A program made the translations under genes and the position numbers. DNA of 64,000 nucleotides, from NCBI RefSeq assembly GCF_014635725.1, contig NZ_BMDJ01000003.1:429565-493564 (forward strand), read 5' to 3'. How positions within the stretch are numbered: the stretch's first letter is position 1; every line of letters starts with the position of its first letter. Positions 9,096-17,491 of this stretch are shown here, piece after piece. Source of the DNA: Pedobacter mendelii. GTDB lineage: Bacteria > Bacteroidota > Bacteroidia > Sphingobacteriales > Sphingobacteriaceae. The notes below the pieces were generated by a model. It did no database searches, had not been told where the DNA came from, and worked only from the letters and a program-made list of their open reading frames with translations.

Positions 9096-9200
9096 CTTAA
9101 TTGATAACTGGTCATTGTTAATTTGTAGTTGGTACCTGATAATTGATAACTTCCAATTGCAAGCTGTGAACTATAAATTGAAAACTGTTAACTAAAAATT
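9096..9200. repeat. Degenerate 7-bp-period tandem repeat
   Basis: Read in register from 9096, fifteen consecutive heptamers fit a loose NNNAAYT pattern. Examples are gataact, gttaatt, gataatt, gataact, tccaatt, gtgaact, ataaatt, gaaaact and gttaact. A looser continuation with a phase slip reaches back to about 9040. It fills the gap between fmt and the convergent aminotransferase gene and just runs into that gene's stop codon. The unit resembles the AACTGRN heptamer at 20640-20723. Confidence 0.65.
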
Positions 9201-10031
9201 ATTTAGCTTCTCAATTAAAAACTTGGAGACTTCATTAAAATAACGCTTTCTACCATAGCCCATTACCCATTGAATACCTTGCGTAGCATTTGTAATAAAA
9301 ACTTCTTCTGCTTCCTTTAAAATTTCAGGATTAATTTGAGCTTCGATTAATTCCATATCATTCATTTTGGCTAATTGCATTATAGCTGTACGCATAATGC
9401 CTCCTATACAGCCTTCGGTTAATGCAGGCGTGTAAATTTTGTTATCGTAAACCACAAAAACATTCGCACTTATACTTTCGCAAAGAAAACCATACTGATT
9501 TAAAATCATGGCCTCATCCAAACGGTTTTGGCTTTTAAAAATTCCTGCCATAACATAAAGCAAGGCATTGGAGGTTTTAAAGTTTGACATTTTATTTACT
9601 GACTTGGTCATTTCGTCATAAACATCAATTATTAAACCTTTGGTATTTAGTTCATATTGACTGCTGCTTAAAGGAATACCTTCTAAAACATAACCTGCTT
9701 TATTAATTTCTGGCGTGTAAACACCAGCACCATCACGATAAACTGAAAGCCGGAAACGAGCATTTCCACTCCATCGGTTTTTTTTAGCAAGATCTGTAGT
9801 TTTTTGACGAAGAAAATAGTCGTCCATTAAAGCATATCCATCCATTTTAAGTGCCTTCATTCCCGCAATTAATCGATCAGCATGTAAGTCAGCAAACTGA
9901 AGTTTGTGGTTAATCATCCTCATGCTTTCAAATAGGCCATCGCCAAATTTGAAACTTCTATTAGATGTTGTTAGAACAAGCGCATCAACCAAATGAAATT
10001 CATCATTAAATAAAAGGTATTTTTGAGACAT
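9192..10031 (-). CDS. PLP-dependent class IV aminotransferase (BCAT/D-AAT/PabC fold)
   Basis: The 279-residue protein has fold-type IV hallmarks. F-K-F-G-D-G-L-F-E-S-M-R lies near residue 30; MSNFKTSNALL near residue 148 supplies the PLP lysine; D-E-A-M-I-L-N-Q-Y-G is followed by CESISANVF; then TEGCIGGIMR. Members include branched-chain aminotransferase, D-amino-acid aminotransferase and 4-amino-4-deoxychorismate lyase (PabC). The small size and the presence of pabB 13 kb away make PabC a reasonable but unproven guess. It follows rluD by three bases and is probably cotranscribed with it. Confidence 0.85.
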   Translation of the reverse strand: MSQKYLLFNDEFHLVDALVLTTSNRSFKFGDGLFESMRMINHKLQFADLHADRLIAGMKALKMDGYALMDDYFLRQKTTDLAKKNRWSGNARFRLSVYRDGAGVYTPEINKAGYVLEGIPLSSSQYELNTKGLIIDVYDEMTKSVNKMSNFKTSNALLYVMAGIFKSQNRLDEAMILNQYGFLCESISANVFVVYDNKIYTPALTEGCIGGIMRTAIMQLAKMNDMELIEAQINPEILKEAEEVFITNATQGIQWVMGYGRKRYFNEVSKFLIEKLNNF

Positions 10032-10034
10032 ATT

Positions 10035-11063
10035 TTATGATGCGGCAATGTAATTTTCCCATTTGTTTAATGCAGCTTTAAAATCGGCTGGCAATGGGGC
10101 TTCGAAATAAATATATTCTTTAGTTGTAGGATGAATAAAGCCTAAACTCTGAGCGTGTAAAGCCTGTCTTGGTAATAATTCAAAGCAATTTTCTACAAAC
10201 TGTTTATACTTGTTAAACGTAGTTCCTTTTAAAATCTTATCCCCACCATACATTGCATCATTAAATAGTGGGCGGCCTATGTGTTGCATGTGTGCCCTTA
10301 TTTGGTGCGTTCGTCCGGTTTCGAGTTCGCAACTAATTAGTGTTACGTAGCCTAAACGTTTTAAAACTTTATAATGCGTTACAGACCATTTTCCTTTTTC
10401 TTCATCATCATAAATATCCATAACTCTGCGGTCTTTTAAACTGCGCCCAATGTAGCCAGTTACGGTTCCATCGTTTTCAATATCACCCCAAACCAAAGCA
10501 ATATATTTCCTGGTTATACTATGATCAAAAAACTGGCGAGCCAAAAGTGTTATAGATTTTTCATTCTTACTTACTAGCAATAAACCCGAAGTATCTTTAT
10601 CAATTCTGTGCACCAATCCAGGGCGACCGTCATTTCCAGGCAACTGTGGCAATTGCTCAAAATGGAAAGCTAAAGCATTTACTAAAGTCCCTGTGTAGTT
10701 ATTAAACCCAGGGTGAACAACCATTCCCGCAGCTTTATTAACGATTAACAAATCACTGTCCTCATAAATAATATCTATTGGCAAATCTTCAGGATAAACC
10801 TCAGTATCTCGTGGTGGATGCGGTAAAACAATAGAAATTTCATCAAAGGGTTTAACCTTATAACTTGCTTTTATTTGCTTTTGATTAACTAAAACATTTC
10901 CAGCATCAATTGCATTTTGAATGCGATTACGGGAAGCATTTTCTATACGAATCATTAAAAATTTATCAATTCTTAACAACGATTGCCCTTTATCTACAAC
11001 AATTTTTAAATGTTCATATAATTCCTGCTCTTCTGATTCTTGCAGTTCGACCACATTTTCCAT
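10035..11063 (-). CDS. rluD: RluD-type large-subunit rRNA pseudouridine synthase
   Basis: The product has 342 residues. An N-terminal S4 RNA-binding domain (L-R-I-D-K-F-L...I-D-A-G-N-V-L-V-N) spans about residues 25-85, then a RluA-family catalytic domain follows with HRIDKDTSGLLLV carrying the catalytic Asp. ELETGRTHQIRAHM and RQALHA are also typical. It most likely modifies helix 69 of 23S rRNA, as RluD does. The frame is open to an ATG at 11105. I prefer ATG 11063 because a perfect -7 box (TATTTTTG, minus strand 11068-11075) lies between the two, which would make transcription start at about the chosen ATG. Confidence 0.92.
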   Translation of the reverse strand: MENVVELQESEEQELYEHLKIVVDKGQSLLRIDKFLMIRIENASRNRIQNAIDAGNVLVNQKQIKASYKVKPFDEISIVLPHPPRDTEVYPEDLPIDIIYEDSDLLIVNKAAGMVVHPGFNNYTGTLVNALAFHFEQLPQLPGNDGRPGLVHRIDKDTSGLLLVSKNEKSITLLARQFFDHSITRKYIALVWGDIENDGTVTGYIGRSLKDRRVMDIYDDEEKGKWSVTHYKVLKRLGYVTLISCELETGRTHQIRAHMQHIGRPLFNDAMYGGDKILKGTTFNKYKQFVENCFELLPRQALHAQSLGFIHPTTKEYIYFEAPLPADFKAALNKWENYIAAS

Positions 11064-11067
11064 TCTG

Positions 11068-11075
11068 CAAAAATA
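11068..11075 (-). promoter_or_regulatory. Promoter -7 box of rluD
   Basis: Minus-strand TATTTTTG matches the Bacteroidota TAnnTTTG box exactly and sits five bases upstream of the rluD ATG, predicting a leader of about one base. No convincing -33 TTG was found at the usual distance. Confidence 0.5.
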
Positions 11076-11495
11076 AACTTTTAAGACGTAGATTTTTTTA
11101 ATCATTTTATATTTTCAAAAAGCAACATAATAGGTGGGTGATATAAAAAACACATTGCCGTTTTAAATAAAAAGCCAAAAGAAGATATCATTAAATAGTT
11201 TATGCTTTAAAGTTTGGCGCTCTTTAGAGATTTAAACATCATATAACACTACACGTCAATGAAAATTCATTTCATCTTTGAAGCAAAATCAATTATTTAG
11301 ATATTAATTTTGTGTTAACAGTTTATAAAATTTCCATCTATTAATAATGTTGGCTTATTTTTTGTACAACAGGTATTACCTAATGAATAATTCTATGAAA
11401 AATTTTACTCAAAATGTCAAAATTGTTCTTAATTTCTTTCCCTATTTGGTAAGAAAGATATATTTTAAGTAACGCTTTACTCAAAAAGAACAGAA

Positions 11496-11528
11496 AAACA
11501 CTTGCAAATAGCAGGTGTTTTTTATTTT
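11496..11528 (+). terminator. Intrinsic terminator just before a GTG start codon
   Basis: Arms AAACACTTGC (11496-11505) and GCAGGTGTTT (11511-11520) form a ten-pair stem with one G-T pair and the loop AAATA. A T-rich tract follows. The next gene starts only 13 bases after the stem. No plus-strand gene lies upstream for 2.5 kb, so it should end a leader or a small RNA. Confidence 0.75.
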
Positions 11529-11533
11529 TACAC

Positions 11534-12403
11534 GTGTTTGAAAAACTATACAGTCCGGTAGAAAAGCTAAAATTAGCTGCTTTTAACAATTTATTTGTTA
11601 AACGTGAAGATTTAATAGACCCATATATTTCTGGAAATAAATGGCGTAAGCTAAAATATATCTTAGCTAAAGCAGAAGCCGAACATAAAAATCATTTGAT
11701 AACATTTGGCGGCGCATATTCAAATCACCTTGTTGCTACGGCCGCAGCTGCATCTCGTTCGGGATTAAAATCTACTGCATTTGTTAGGGGAGAAAAGGTA
11801 ACGAATGAAATGCTTTTACTTTGCAAACTATTCGGCATGGACCTTATTTTTACCGAAAGAGAATCGTATAAGGATAAATTTGCACTATTCGAAAAACATT
11901 TTAAATTTGATGTAAACGCCTATTTCATTGATGAAGGTGGTGCCAGTACAGAAGCTGTAACAGGCTGCTCAGAAATTGTTGATGAACTTACCGATGTTTA
12001 CGATCATATTTTTTGTGCCGCCGGAACAGGAACAACAGCTGCTGGCTTACTTGATGGCATTGTAAAAAATAACCTAAAAACAAAACTTCACGTTATTCCG
12101 GTTTTAAAGAATGGTAATTTTATAAAAGCTGAAATAGTAAAATACGTACCTAACACCGAAAACCTAATTCTACACACCGACTATCATTTTGGTGGTTACG
12201 CGAAAACCACACCTGAGCTTTTTAAATTTATTAAGGACTTTACCGCAAATACTGGTTTATTGATAGATCCTGTTTATACGGCAAAAATGTTTTATGCAGT
12301 ATTTGATTTACAGCGAAACAAAACCATTAAATCTGATGATAAAATCTTGGCGATTCATACCGGTGGATTGCTTGGAATTTTCGGAATGAAAGATAAATTT
12401 TAA
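11534..12403 (+). CDS. ACC deaminase / D-cysteine desulfhydrase family PLP enzyme
   Basis: The protein has 289 residues in the tryptophan-synthase-beta fold. The motif YISGNKWRKLKY near residue 30 supplies the PLP lysine, followed by FGGAYSNHLVATAAAA, the phosphate and substrate loop of the family. CAAGTGTTAAGLLDG later binds the PLP phosphate. Family members deaminate 1-aminocyclopropane-1-carboxylate or remove sulfide from D-cysteine; substrate cannot be decided from sequence alone. It is a little short against about 330 residues for ACC deaminases. GTG 11534 is the only start consistent with the family N-terminus. It is the first gene after a terminator, which suggests attenuation. Confidence 0.85.
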   Translation: MFEKLYSPVEKLKLAAFNNLFVKREDLIDPYISGNKWRKLKYILAKAEAEHKNHLITFGGAYSNHLVATAAAASRSGLKSTAFVRGEKVTNEMLLLCKLFGMDLIFTERESYKDKFALFEKHFKFDVNAYFIDEGGASTEAVTGCSEIVDELTDVYDHIFCAAGTGTTAAGLLDGIVKNNLKTKLHVIPVLKNGNFIKAEIVKYVPNTENLILHTDYHFGGYAKTTPELFKFIKDFTANTGLLIDPVYTAKMFYAVFDLQRNKTIKSDDKILAIHTGGLLGIFGMKDKF

Positions 12404-12554
12404 ATCATAAAATTTTAAAATTGCTTACTATTTACTTTTTATTACCTCAAAAAGTTTTCAACATCGGTGCAGTCTAATTATGCTTTTTGTCTATAATCAT
12501 ACTTTAAACTGTTTAAACCTATTTTTTGCTAATCAGTTCAAAAAGCCTCTAAAA

Positions 12555-12584
12555 TTGGTATTCAGCCACATTTTTGTAAATTTG
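12555..12584 (+). promoter_or_regulatory. Promoter of the lysine 6-transaminase gene
   Basis: TTG at 12555-12557 and TAAATTTG at 12577-12584 are separated by 19 bases, an excellent match to the Bacteroidota -33/-7 promoter. Predicted transcription start is near 12588, about 19 bases before the ATG. Confidence 0.65.
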
Positions 12585-12606
12585 GATTATATCAACACAC
12601 AAATTT

Positions 12607-13938
12607 ATGTATCAATTAACAGTACCAGCAAATCAAGTTAACGAATCATTAAATAAACATATTTTAGCAGATGGCTTCGATCTTACTTATGATATGGAGA
12701 GAAGTAACGGTGCTTACATATACGATTCTAAATACAATAGAACTTTACTCGATTTTTTTACTTGTTTTGCCTCTGTCCCTCTAGGTTACAACCATCCGAA
12801 AATGGTTAATGATGAGGCTTTTAAAAAGAATTTACTACTAGCGGCAATGGCAAATCCATCAAATTCTGATGTTTACACACAACAATATGCCCAATTTGTA
12901 GAAACATTTGCCCAAATTGGAATTCCCGAATATTTACCTCATGCCTTTTTCATCGCAGGTGGTGCCTTAGCTGTAGAGAATGCAATTAAAGTAGCGATGG
13001 ATTGGAAGGTTCAAAAGAACTTTGCAAAGGGTTATAACGAAGAAAAAGGTTTTAAAGTTTTACACTTCGAAAAGGCATTTCATGGAAGAACAGGCTATAC
13101 TTTAAGCCTAACAAATACATTGCCCGATAAAACGAAATGGTATGCAAAGTTCGACTGGCCTAGAGTGAGTACCCCAGAAGTCAAATTTCCTTTGCAAGCT
13201 GAAAATTTAAATCAGGCGATTAAATCTGAGGAGTTGTCCATCGCTCAGGTAAAGCAAGCTTTTGCTGATTTTAAGGATGATATTTGCGCAATAATCATCG
13301 AACCGATCCAATCTGAAGGTGGCGATAATCATTTAAGAGAAGAGTTTCTAATTCAACTTAGAGAAATAGCTGATGAGAATGATGCCTTTTTAATTTATGA
13401 TGAAGTGCAAACAGGCGTTGGCTTAACGGGTAAATTTTGGTGTCATCAGCATTTTAATGAAAAGGCCAGACCAGATATTGTTGCATTTGGTAAGAAGATG
13501 CAAGTATGTGGAATTTTAGTGGGAAACAAAGTTGATGAGATTGAAACGAATGTTTTTAAAATACCAAGCAGGATTAATTCTACATGGGGAGGGAATTTAG
13601 TAGACATGGTTCGTTCCACCCAAATTTTACAAATTTTAGATGAAGATATGCTTTGCGAAAATGCCACAAAGATTGGTGGGTACTTAAAAGAAAATTTAGG
13701 AAAATTTGCTCAAAGATTTGATAAAATGAGTAATGTTCGAGGGCGTGGTTTGCTATGTTCTTTCGATTTTCCTAACAAGGATATGCGAAATGCATTTATT
13801 GCTAAAGGACTTGACCACAATGTGATGTTTTTAGGCTGTGGAAACAACACAATACGCTTCCGCCCGGCACTTTGTATAGAGCAAAAACATATTGACGAAG
13901 GCTTGACGGTAATGGAAAAAATATTGCCTCAATTGTAA
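12607..13938 (+). CDS. lat: L-lysine 6-transaminase
   Basis: This class III PLP aminotransferase has 443 residues and transfers the epsilon-amino group of lysine to 2-oxoglutarate, giving allysine (piperideine-6-carboxylate). Family features: DFFTCFASVPLGYNHP near residue 49, FFIAGGALAVENAIK for PLP phosphate binding, FHGRTGYTLS, IIEPIQSEGGD, the Asp of YDEVQTG, and the PLP lysine in AFGKKMQVCG. The last motif and the overall length fit the lysine-specific LAT family rather than ornithine or acetylornithine aminotransferase. It is followed after two bases by a small membrane protein gene. Allysine could feed aminoadipate or pipecolate formation, or lysine catabolism. Confidence 0.88.
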   Translation: MYQLTVPANQVNESLNKHILADGFDLTYDMERSNGAYIYDSKYNRTLLDFFTCFASVPLGYNHPKMVNDEAFKKNLLLAAMANPSNSDVYTQQYAQFVETFAQIGIPEYLPHAFFIAGGALAVENAIKVAMDWKVQKNFAKGYNEEKGFKVLHFEKAFHGRTGYTLSLTNTLPDKTKWYAKFDWPRVSTPEVKFPLQAENLNQAIKSEELSIAQVKQAFADFKDDICAIIIEPIQSEGGDNHLREEFLIQLREIADENDAFLIYDEVQTGVGLTGKFWCHQHFNEKARPDIVAFGKKMQVCGILVGNKVDEIETNVFKIPSRINSTWGGNLVDMVRSTQILQILDEDMLCENATKIGGYLKENLGKFAQRFDKMSNVRGRGLLCSFDFPNKDMRNAFIAKGLDHNVMFLGCGNNTIRFRPALCIEQKHIDEGLTVMEKILPQL

Positions 13939-13940
13939 GC

Positions 13941-14345
13941 ATGAATAGAAAATTTCTAATATATTTTATTACTGCAGGTGTATTAATCTTAGTTTATTTC
14001 ATGGTTAGTGATACACTAAATCAGCCCGGTGTTGATGATATGAAAGCAGGCTTTAAAGAAATTGTAAAGTATAGAAATGCCAACAACACTGGTCCGGTTC
14101 AAAGAATTTATGTTGTAACTGTAAAAGATACAGTTTGGAAGGAATTAGAAGACTACGGCAATTTAATGCCGCACACCAAATATGGAAACACCAAAGTTTA
14201 TTACTTTTTAGAAGGCAACAATGTTCCGCAAGTTTTACACCCGGGGAATGTGAATTTTGAGGAATCATTTAACAAATCTTGTATTGCGTTGTATGAAAAA
14301 AGTGCAATGAGCCAGGTAGCATTTAATAAAGAGCCATTTAAATAA
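13941..14345 (+). CDS. Small membrane-anchored hypothetical protein
   Basis: The 134-residue protein has one N-terminal membrane helix (residues 5-23, IYFITAGVLILVYFMV core) and a soluble domain of about 105 residues that is probably periplasmic. I do not recognise the domain. The ATG lies two bases after the lat stop codon, so translation is likely coupled to lat. Lack of a known partner function makes a role in lysine metabolism only a neighbourhood inference. Confidence 0.7.
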   Translation: MNRKFLIYFITAGVLILVYFMVSDTLNQPGVDDMKAGFKEIVKYRNANNTGPVQRIYVVTVKDTVWKELEDYGNLMPHTKYGNTKVYYFLEGNNVPQVLHPGNVNFEESFNKSCIALYEKSAMSQVAFNKEPFK

Positions 14346-14485
14346 ATATTAATTTACCCAAAGTCGAAGATTTTATCAATTTTACAATTGGCGTAGTTGC
14401 TACGCATCTTCTTCTTATATCAAGTTTAAATTTATTGAACTTTGCTCGGAGCAGGCTTTCCAAATCTAAACCGGATTGCAGCGGC

Positions 14486-14560
14486 AGCCCCCGATGTTTC
14501 ATCGGGGCTACAGCGAAAAGCAAGGCCAATTAACCGAAAGGCACAGAAACCTGATTTTCA
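14486..14560. repeat. REP-like hairpin element, copy 1
   Basis: AGCCCCCGATG (14486-14496) pairs with CATCGGGGCT (14500-14509), with one extra C on the left arm. The right flank reads CTACAGCGAAAAGCAAGGC and later CTGATTTTCAAG. The same hairpin, with the same extra C and similar flank, recurs at 45535-45612, and a diverged copy lies at 40313-40420. All three are intergenic and in the same orientation. Confidence 0.65.
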
Positions 14561-14609
14561 AGAAACAAAAAATACTAAACGAATTTTTTATTCAACTTAA
14601 TTGATTTTA

Positions 14610-15971
14610 CTATACAAAGGCCGAAAACCCTGTTATAGCTCTTCCTACGATTAATGTGTTTATTTCTTTTGTTCCTTCGTAAGAATAAATTGCTTCTGCA
14701 TCGGCAACAAAACGGGCTACATTATATTCGAGTAAAATTCCATTTCCACCCATCACTTCTCTCGCTTTACTAACCACATCTCGGGTTCTTAACGAACAAA
14801 AAACTTTAGCTAATGAAGCATGCTCATCTTTCAGCAAACCTTGATCTTGCAACTGCGACAACCTAAAACACAAAGTTTGCATAGCTGTTAAATTCGATAA
14901 CATTTCTACCAAATGATTTTGAATCAATTGGAACGATGCGATTGGTTTACCGAACTGTTTTCTGGTCCTGGTATATTCCAAAGCATTTTCATAAGCACCA
15001 CGAGCACAGCCAACGGCCTGCCAAGCCACCCCTGCCCTTGTCATTCTTAAAACTTTTGCAGTATCTTTAAAACTGTTGGCATTTTGCAATCTATCAACTT
15101 CAAAAACTTCGCAATTGGTTAATGTGATAATACCATTCTGCACAATACGAAGCGCCATTTTATCTTTCATTTTTTCTACGGCAAAACCAGGATTATCTTT
15201 CTTTACAATAAAGCCTTTAACTTCATTATCATCTATATCTCTAGCCCATATAATTAAAATGTCGGCAAAGGTGGCATTGCCAATCCATTTTTTCTGTCCG
15301 TTTAGAACCCACTTATCACCAAATTTTTTACATGTAGTGGTTAATCCGCCAGCCGCAGCAGAACCTACTTCAGGCTCGGTTAATCCAAATGCGCCAATAA
15401 TTTTAAACTGCTGCATTAATGGTAACCATTGTTGCTTTTGCTCCTCAGAACCACAGAGATAAATTGAGCCCATGGCTAAACCACTTTGAACACCAAAAAA
15501 TGTAGAAATTGAGGTATCTATCCTAGCCATTTCCATAGCTAAAATACCTTCCATTAAATTGGATTTACCCGGACAACCGTAGCCTTTGTATGTTAAGCCA
15601 CAAATATTCAATTCGGCTAATTTTGGGATTATTTCAAATGGGAATTCTGCTTTGTTCCAATAATCATTAACAATAGGTTTTACTTCCTTCTCTAAAAAAG
15701 CTCGAACTTTTAATTGTAATGCCCGTTCTTCGTCTTTCAAGGCTTCATCACCAAGATGATAAAAATCACCTTCAATTGGAGGCAATTCTCTTTCTTTTCT
15801 ATTGCCACCTGCCATTTTCATCATACCCGACAATTGTTTTTCATCCAGGTTTGATATGGTTTCTACCATTTTGGGAATATCAACTTTTTTTGATAATGCT
15901 TCAAGCTTATCAAAATCTAAATGCTTAAATAAGCTATAAGCACCCTTTAAAGATGTGAATATGTTCGCCAT
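14610..15971 (-). CDS. Acyl-CoA dehydrogenase, glutaryl-CoA dehydrogenase-like
   Basis: The FAD-dependent enzyme has 453 residues. It carries an N-terminal extension of about 65 residues, then the acyl-CoA dehydrogenase core: FGLTEPEVGSAAAG (FAD and substrate contact), WVLNGQKKWIGNA, TRTRKQFGKPIASFQLIQ, REVMGGNGI and YSYEGTKEIN. The Glu in Y-E-G-T is at the catalytic base position of glutaryl- and related dehydrogenases. It oxidises an acyl-CoA to the enoyl-CoA, passing electrons to ETF. Glutaryl-CoA is a lysine breakdown product, and lat lies next to it on the opposite strand, but the substrate is not proved. The N-terminal extension is unusual for housekeeping members. Confidence 0.85.
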   Translation of the reverse strand: MANIFTSLKGAYSLFKHLDFDKLEALSKKVDIPKMVETISNLDEKQLSGMMKMAGGNRKERELPPIEGDFYHLGDEALKDEERALQLKVRAFLEKEVKPIVNDYWNKAEFPFEIIPKLAELNICGLTYKGYGCPGKSNLMEGILAMEMARIDTSISTFFGVQSGLAMGSIYLCGSEEQKQQWLPLMQQFKIIGAFGLTEPEVGSAAAGGLTTTCKKFGDKWVLNGQKKWIGNATFADILIIWARDIDDNEVKGFIVKKDNPGFAVEKMKDKMALRIVQNGIITLTNCEVFEVDRLQNANSFKDTAKVLRMTRAGVAWQAVGCARGAYENALEYTRTRKQFGKPIASFQLIQNHLVEMLSNLTAMQTLCFRLSQLQDQGLLKDEHASLAKVFCSLRTRDVVSKAREVMGGNGILLEYNVARFVADAEAIYSYEGTKEINTLIVGRAITGFSAFV

Positions 15972-16092
15972 TATTATTCGTTTTTAGAATAACAAACTAG
16001 TGATGATTTTGTTGAGGATGTTCAATACCAAGGGAAATATGATGTGAAATTTACTAGTTGAGGTTACTTAGATGGTAAATTATAATACTTTT

Positions 16093-16161
16093 TTTCACCA
16101 CCTAAGACACCTAAGAATAAAAAGTAAAACTTGAGTGGCTAAGGTGTTTTAGGTAGTGAAA
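16093..16161. repeat. Long imperfect inverted repeat
   Basis: Left arm 16093-16115 (TTTCACCACCTAAGACACCT and three more bases) and right arm 16139-16161 (ending TTTTAGGTAGTGAAA) match at 20 of 23 positions, with a 23-base loop. A further similar fragment (TTGTTCACAACCTAAGATTCG) follows at about 16174. The region lies between the acyl-CoA dehydrogenase promoter side and the 3' end of bshB1. It looks like a dispersed palindromic repeat rather than a simple terminator. Confidence 0.7.
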
Positions 16162-16241
16162 CATATTACTTTTGTTCACAACCTAAGATTCGTAAAAAAA
16201 TAAAAATTTTACGGCTATAAAACTACTTCAAGTGGTAAGAA

Positions 16242-16958
16242 TTATCTTAAGTTGAATAAATTATCAACACCTAGAAGCTTCCTTGAAGTAAAACCTTCAC
16301 CGAAAGTTGCACCAATGCTTTTGCCAAATTCTCTGGAGCGACCAATCATGCTTTCAAAAAATTCGGGAGAGGAAATATAAGTGTCTAATCCTTCTACTTC
16401 AGGATTATAAAATTGAGTTTTAAATGCTTGGATAGATTTAATTTTAACATCCATGTGTTCCGTAATATCTACAATAACATCTGGTTTTATGTACCTGTCT
16501 TGAATGTATTGCAGTAACAACCTTGGGCGATGTGCACTTTGTTTTTGTCCATCAACCTCAGTTTCAATTTTTTGTAAACCTGATAAAAAAACAGAATCGT
16601 AAACCAAATCTCCTGCCCTTCCATGATCTGGATGCCTATCTTCCAAAGCGTTACTCAATATAATTTCGGGTTGATATTTGCGAATTACTTTAATTACTTC
16701 TAGCCTGTGTTGTTCGTCATTTTGAAAAAAACCATCTCTAAATCGCAAATTTTCACGAGCATGTAATCCTAAAATTTTTGCTGAATCTAAAGCTTCCTCA
16801 TCTCGTGTTTCCGCTGTTCCTCTTGTACCTAATTCTCCTCTGGTTAAATCTACTATACCAACTTTTTTACCGATTGCAATATGTTTTAAAATAGTTCCTG
16901 AGCAGCAAAGTTCTGCATCATCCGGATGAACGGCTATCACTAAAATATCTAATTTCAT
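16242..16958 (-). CDS. bshB1: Bacillithiol biosynthesis deacetylase BshB1
   Basis: The product has 238 residues of the LmbE/PIG-L zinc-dependent deacetylase family. The zinc motif HPDDAE (residues 11-16), RGELGTRG, LRFRDGFF and EDRHPDHGRAGDLV with the third zinc ligand region are all present. BshB1 removes the acetyl group from GlcNAc-malate to give GlcN-malate, the second step of bacillithiol synthesis. The G-E-L-G-T-R-G-T motif is typical of BshB1 rather than of mycothiol or antibiotic deacetylases. It is last in a three-gene minus-strand operon (DUF4294, GPx, bshB1), five bases behind the peroxidase gene. bshA and bshC are not in the window. Confidence 0.92.
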   Translation of the reverse strand: MKLDILVIAVHPDDAELCCSGTILKHIAIGKKVGIVDLTRGELGTRGTAETRDEEALDSAKILGLHARENLRFRDGFFQNDEQHRLEVIKVIRKYQPEIILSNALEDRHPDHGRAGDLVYDSVFLSGLQKIETEVDGQKQSAHRPRLLLQYIQDRYIKPDVIVDITEHMDVKIKSIQAFKTQFYNPEVEGLDTYISSPEFFESMIGRSREFGKSIGATFGEGFTSRKLLGVDNLFNLR

Positions 16959-16963
16959 TAATT

Positions 16964-17479
16964 TTATTTGGTAGTATTATGCGCTAAAAGGCGAAGAACT
17001 TTTTTCTTTAGCTTAGAACTTAATGGTTTTGTAAAAGGGAAAAAATAATCTTCTACTTCGCCTTTTTTGTTGATAAGGTATTTATGAAAATTCCATCGCG
17101 GAATAGAACTTAATTTTGTATTAAGCTTTTTATCGCTAAGAAATTGATATAATGGGTGTGCATGAACACCTCTAACCATTATCTTATCAAAAACAGGAAA
17201 TTTTACGCCGTGATTTATCTCGCAAAATGAGCTTATATCATCTCCGTTAAGTGGTTCCTGTTTACCAAAATCATTTGTAGGAAAACCTAAAATTTCAAAA
17301 TCTGGATTATTAATTTCATCTTTTAATTGTTGTAATTCTCCAAGCTGGGGAGTAAAACCACATTCAGATGCCGTATTTACAATTAGAACTACTTTATTTC
17401 GGTATGCGGATAAGAGCTGATCTTCACCCGTAATCTTTTTCACTTTAAATGAATAGATATTCGGAATATTTTCCTTCAT
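16964..17479 (-). CDS. Glutathione peroxidase family thiol peroxidase
   Basis: The 171-residue protein has the thioredoxin-fold GPx motifs: VLIVNTASECGFTPQ with the peroxidatic Cys 40 (Cys, not selenocysteine), LGFPTNDFGKQEP with the conserved Gln, and IPRWNFHKYLI with the conserved Trp. Bacterial members usually reduce hydroperoxides using thioredoxin-like or low-molecular-weight thiols rather than glutathione. No signal peptide is present, so it is cytosolic. Being cotranscribed with bshB1, it might use bacillithiol or a bacilliredoxin; that is inference from position. Confidence 0.9.
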   Translation of the reverse strand: MKENIPNIYSFKVKKITGEDQLLSAYRNKVVLIVNTASECGFTPQLGELQQLKDEINNPDFEILGFPTNDFGKQEPLNGDDISSFCEINHGVKFPVFDKIMVRGVHAHPLYQFLSDKKLNTKLSSIPRWNFHKYLINKKGEVEDYFFPFTKPLSSKLKKKVLRLLAHNTTK

Positions 17480-17491
17480 TATTTTTGGTGG

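Larger units (their letters stand above)
11064..11533. other. Long intergenic region with candidate leader RNA or small RNA
   Basis: This 470-bp AT-rich region separates rluD (minus) from the ACC-deaminase-like gene (plus). It contains a perfect plus-strand -7 box, TAATTTTG, at 11305-11312, with a TTG at 11278-11280 as a poorly spaced -33 candidate. It ends in a strong intrinsic terminator. A transcript started near 11316 would be about 200 nt long. No protein-coding frame is convincing. Confidence 0.45.

Noticed and set aside
11380..11589. 69-codon minus-strand frame between rluD and the PLP enzyme gene
   Set aside because: It spans the terminator hairpin and the start of the PLP enzyme gene; composition does not suggest a protein.
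12607..13938. Ornithine or acetylornithine aminotransferase
   Set aside because: The F-G-K-K-M-Q-V-C-G lysine motif and the overall N-terminal region fit the lysine 6-transaminase family better.
15076..15462. 128-codon plus-strand frame inside the acyl-CoA dehydrogenase gene
   Set aside because: Antisense shadow; the minus strand encodes conserved dehydrogenase motifs throughout.
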